64,000 bases of DNA from Colias croceus (taxonomy: Eukaryota > Arthropoda > Insecta > Lepidoptera > Pieridae): assembly GCF_905220415.1 (NCBI RefSeq), contig NC_059553.1, forward strand, positions 9,634,501-9,698,500, in the 5' to 3' direction. Positions within the stretch are counted from its first letter, which is position 1. Each line of letters opens with the position of its first letter. Shown here piece by piece: positions 56,301 through 62,300 of this stretch. A model generated the notes under the pieces. That model worked only from the letters and a program-made list of their open reading frames with translations, was not told the DNA's origin and did no database searches. Position numbers and translations under genes: made by a program.

Positions 56301-59300
56301 GAGCTGTCTTAAAGTTATATCTCGTAACTCACCAGGATACTCTAGTAGCCTTGGAAGGTCTCGCACGCTGGTCTTCCATGGTCCCACCTTCCACCAACCT
56401 GACGCTCATCATCAGGAGCGGAGTCATCACCAAGTTACTGCAAGTCTCATCATCGAATAAACTTCCGGAGGTGGTGAAGATGCCGGTGGGCGATGTTAGT
56501 GTTAGTGCTGATGGTAAGATAATACTTATGTTGGATTTAGAGAATTTTATATAATATAGTATGTGGTGTTAAACAATTGTCAGAAAAAAAATCTCATAAT
56601 TTTTAAAGCTCAGTGTTGATGAAGGAAACATTAAGGGCTAATTTTACAAATGAAACTGAACGATGAAACCGTCCCTTAAAGTCATTATATTCACTTTTGC
56701 AACTATTTTAATAATATAATAAAATCCGTTAAATTTTCATATCAAATTTCATACTCGTGTGATATAAAATTGGTGGTGATGATAAAATTACTTTTAATTT
56801 TTAATAGTAATTTTGTCATCACCACTACCATTAAATATTTTTTTGAGAGCAGACGAAGTTTCATGTTACAATTTCCAAACTATGTACCCTCAAAATTGTA
56901 GGTACAGGATGTTCTCTAATCCAAGCGACACGACTATACAACACACTGACAGTCGACGAAAAACGCGACAAATTGCTCAAAGTGCAAGTGAGCGTGCACA
57001 CGGATGGGCCTTTCAACTGTGATGGAAACACCACCTGTTTCTGTGCAGCCGTTGTTGAGGTATTTCTAGTCATCATCATCAGCCCATATACGTTCCCACT
57101 GCTGAGACACGGGCCTCCTATGAGGGTACAGGCCATAATCCACCACGCTGGCCAAGTGCGGGTTGGCGGATGACACATGTCGTCGAACTTTTTAATTCTT
57201 CGACATGTCGGTTTCCTCACGATGTTTTCCTTCACCGTTCGAGCAGTGGTGATGTTACAACATGCGCAGATAAATTGAAAAATCAATTTATTTCCTGCGC
57301 ACTCGCCTGGTCTCGAACCACGGACTTATCGATTCGAAGTCCGAGGTCTCACCACTGAGCCACCACTGCTCGTATTTCTAGTATAACTTGTTATTTGGGG
57401 GTTTGCTATGTGTGCTCTTATGACGTTTGGTATGACAGGAATAATATTAGTTCGTAAAATCGATTTAAAAAAAGGAAATTGATTATTTTTGACTGAGAAT
57501 GTTAGTTGGTGTAATTTTAAGTTAGATATTTTAAGCATTTTGTTGTACTCATATATTTTATAATTGTAAATAATCGTGAAAAAATGACATTTTTGAAGTT
57601 ATACTTCTTTTGGCGCGATGGAGAAAAATGATGAGAGTGAATTTTTACGATGCGCGCGCACACCGACACCTTAATTTAACAGCATGAAGTTAGTTCTAGG
57701 TGGTATGAAAATTGATAACTATGTTCAAGTTGTATATTCTAGTATTTTTTTTCCATACGCCAAAGAAGTATAACTTTTAACGCGTGTACCTAAGTACATA
57801 CACTCTTTTTCTTCAGAAAACTATATAAATTTCCAAACAAATAAATAAATCTCCAACTACCCTCACTCATCAACTAGGTATGTGCCCACTGGAGTGACCA
57901 GTTCCCCGAAATGGCATTACTCGAAGTATCTCTACCCGGTGGTTATGGAGCTGATACTGCATTGCTATATAAAATGCACCTTAATACAAATACATGTGAG
58001 TATTCATTAAATTTACCGAATCCATACTATATCCATACTTATATAAATGCGAAAGTAACTCTGTCTGTCTGTCTGTTAATCAATCACGCCTAAACTACTG
58101 AACCAATTTGCATGAAATTTGGTATGGAGATATTTTGATACCTGGGAAAGGACATAGGCTACCTTTTATTGCGAAATATGTACCACGGGCGAAGCCGGGG
58201 CGGACCACTAGGTAAAAAATATATGTATAGGTCAGAATAATATGTGCTGTCATCAGAAGACACTAATGAAATATTTTCATCTACAACATACGCTGTATAA
58301 CAATTAGGTTAATACGTGATTCATTTTTTGGCGATTAAAACAAGTATAAATACAAGTAAGTAGGTAAATTCCGAAGGAAGTAAATTTAACATAAAAATTT
58401 GAATTTAATCGAAATATCACGAAAAAAACGTATCTTTAGACACTAGCTTTCCACCCGCGGCTTCGCCCGCTTTGTCTATAAGACCTAATGAATTATATAC
58501 TAAAACCGTCCTCTTTAATCACTCTATTTATTTAAAAAAAACCGCATCAAAATCCGTTGCGTAGTTATTAACATTCAAGCATACATAGGGACAGAAAAAC
58601 CGACTTTGTTTTATACTATGTAGTGATGCTCTTATGTTTTCCCAACACAGATTTAGTTCACAAAGAGATGGAATATCAAAAAACCTTCTTAGCATCTATA
58701 TTATATCATCGAAGTACTTAATGATCGCAATCAATTACTGCTCATCTTCAAATATCGGTGAAAAATTAACCGAATATACAAAAAACTAATTAGCCCTTAA
58801 AATAATTCGTGCATTAAAATGCATAACGAAACAGTTGCATTGTATTCCAACAAAGGGACAATTCGTAACATTGTCGTCAATACCACATTGTGAGCTTTAG
58901 CGGGAATACAGTGACACAGAAACAACAAATATTTTAGTGGACCACGCTCTGTGGCTTGAAAGGAAATAATGGAGATATTTTTATGTGTACTTGTAAAAAT
59001 ATGGGATACAGTGGTCGATTTAGAGACATCTTTATTATTTTCGATAAGCTTTAAGATCTTGTGTATAAAGTTATATTATACTAGCTGCCCGGCAGATTCA
59101 TTTACCAATAAATTCAGAAATTAAACCCTTTTGCACATTTTTCGTTATTTCCTTCTTATATGAACCTTTCTTTGAGCAAACACGTTGAAAAATTATCCGA
59201 ATTGGTCGAGTCGTTTTCAAGTTTTCGCTAAACAACATTTGTTTTAATCGATTTATTTTCATTTTTCACAAATCTCATTATAATTGACTACCCACAATAG

Positions 59301-62300
59301 AATTTCTCTGAATATGTTGTTCCTTTATAATATCATCTATTTGTCTTTCTGTCGCAATAAAAACAAAACCAATTGAATATTTTTTTGAAAGTCTGCTAAT
59401 TCTCAGAGTTTCATTAATGCTGTAGGTAGCCCCAAACATGACAATGGTTTTTAAAGTGACTGTTTATTCAATCTACCCGAAATTTATGCTAAATCGCCAC
59501 CCTGCATAAAGCTTCGCTAATGTTTAGCCCATGTTGGTCCCAATTGAAATTCAAATCTGTCCGAAGCTCGAAGTTCTTTCTACTTTATGCTTTGCTTCTT
59601 TATTTTACAACGCTACCATTTTACTTAATTAATTAATCCTTGCCAGTACCTACTTTATAAATTACTTTATTATTGACACCTATTTACTTTATCATAATAT
59701 TTGAAACTTCGAATAGATTTGAATAAATTGGTAGATAGATATTGAAGAAGTCAATAGTATATTGACACGAACACTATTCTGACGAAATCAAAGAGACTGT
59801 CCGATTTTACTCAGCAATCTTGAATTTTAGGATATTTGAAACGCGCGCATGATGAAAATGCATGTGTGCTGGAAAAGCCGTAGGTCAGGAAACTAGTTCT
59901 TTAGCATCCATACTAGCCTGTCCCCACGTCTCCACTCGGAGTATTTTTATCATAAAAATTAGTTACTAGTTTCGTTGGTTGTCATGCCAAACAAAAATAT
60001 TTACCCTTCTATCACCTTCCCTTTGATTATTTCACTTTATAAGTTTATAGTACTCTTCCTAATGAAAAAAAATATATACGTGTGGCACTCGGGGACTGCC
60101 GCGGTAAAGCTATTGCATGTTATGCCTTCAAGCCACACCTCCGCCCGTCGGAGTGGGGAGCGTGATGTTTTTTCGTTACAGAATTTCTCGATTCGGTCCC
60201 AGCGTTCAAGGCCCGCGATAACTATGCAATAGCTTAAAAATAAAATTCAAGTAATTAAGCATCTAGAGCGTAAGCTTTTCAGCTACATGTAGGTACGTCT
60301 GAAAGCCTACTAGTCATTCGCAATGAAACAAAAGCGTAATTAGCCCAGCGGTGTCGCAGCCCTGACCCACTGACCCGATAGCCTGACGGACACTGATGCA
60401 CTCTTTCATATGTACTAGAATATGGCATTTTGTTGATTCGTTAGCTTATATAATTCGGGGATGGAATTTTTAACTGGATTTTTTATATCATTTTGGATTT
60501 TTTCCATCTATGGTAAGAGCTTCGTAGAAATTTATAATACGTAAAGAAAGCTCATTACCTAGAGGAAGTTAATACTAGCTGCTAACAAGCAGCTTTCTTT
60601 CTTTCAAGCTAGGAAGTTTTTTTCTGTCACTGACAAATATGTACCTGATGGTACATTTGTATAAACATAATCAACTACCCTATTTGTTCGTGGCCCAAAA
60701 AATGACTACTGCCATGAAGCATTTCACCCGCGGCTTCGCTCGCGCAGTCAAAAGGCATTCCCATAAGAATGAAATGTTTCAACACAGTAAAAAGTATCCT
60801 TGTAAACCAAATGTAAGCCTTCAAAATATCTCCTGACACAAAAATCACATCATAATATCGCTCCGCTAAAACGTGAATGAACGTGTATCTTACAAACACT
60901 TACCCATTCATAGAATTTAATGACGAATAATGCATGAATTTACTGTTACCTGCCCTATTCACTTCCAAAACTCAGTATCCGCTTTTCTTTCATACAATTC
61001 CATATAAAAGGCCCGAAGGTCGAAACTTTCATACATATTCCTAAGCATATTCCATTTCACTATTTACATACACTATTGAATCTCAACTAATTGCTCGATC
61101 GTGACGCACAGGACGATGTGACGTCATAGTGTGTCACATTAACCTGAATAGCTTCGCGGTTTCTATTTCAGTCTAGCTTTGGAACTTTCTAGGTTGATAG
61201 AACACTAAGTTCTATGGAGGATCTGTCTTAACTAAAATGTGGCTCGGTCCTCCAAATCAAAAGTTCCTTTATTGTGCACCACAGAAATAATTACAAATAT
61301 AAATAATCTGTTAACAATAGAGAACAATAGGATCCTCAAGTTCAAAAATCACTTCCAATAGAAAGTTCTCCAAACCTTTATTTTAGTCTTATTTTAGCAT
61401 TGACAAAAGGTCATGTGCATGTCATGTGTAAAAAATAAATAAAACTCGTCGAATTATCTATCCAAAACTTTTCCCGATCCCAATATTTCGAGAAAACATA
61501 ATAATTTAACAGAAAACCACGTGAAAACTACTTAATTTATAAGATAATTTATTAGCTATTCTCTAATTTAATTAAGATTTAAGAAACTGCGTCATACGTG
61601 CAGTGCTTGACACCGATTTCTATATGAGGGTACTCCCTCGGTGCTCGTGACGTGACTCGACTGCGGTCTGCATCCTTAGCAATAGACATTCGTATGAGAA
61701 AATGTTGCTTTTTGCATTTTAGCTTTTTTTATGAATTTAGATGTTAACTTTTCAGGAAATTGTAGTCTCTTACTACAATTTCCTGAAACTGACGTGACAT
61801 TTTAGAAACATCAGAATTAGCAATTTATCATTGGGTGATGCTATTTCAGTTTTAGCACTTTGCAAGACTGATGCTCGTATGTGATAGGATAATTTCAAAT
61901 GATTTCGTTGAGCGTGTTAATGTGGAGTGCAGTGATTATAATATTCTCCCATGTTTTATTTTTTATCTAGAATCCAGAAATTTGTCATGTACTCATCTGA
62001 TTTTGCTGCTTATATTCTATAAATTAGATAACATACAGGAATAATCACCTCCCAAAAAAATATACCTTGCTCTTCTATTTTCTCTATATATCATATTTTA
62101 ATCTAGTAATTATATCTACTAACTAAATAAAAAAATCCTAAAGAAGAATATTTCTTAACCATATTTTCTATCTCAAGTGGTCCGTCGCATAGAAGTAACA
62201 TCAACCAACTCACGAATCGTCCTCTACCTCGGCGCACACACACCTCCAGAGACGTCACACGAATGCTATAAGATACACGCGGTGGGACCTAAAGTTAGGA

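Larger units (their letters stand above)
58626..62177. other. Remainder of intron 26
   Basis: Apart from R1 copy 4, a Helitron-like end near 59083, a LINE-like word (CTTTATTGTGCACC) near 61268 and the hairpin at 61750, nothing is recognised. Confidence 0.5.

Noticed and set aside
56861..57286. 141-codon minus-strand frame
   Set aside because: It is the antisense of exon 25 joined to the SINE, so composite and not a gene.
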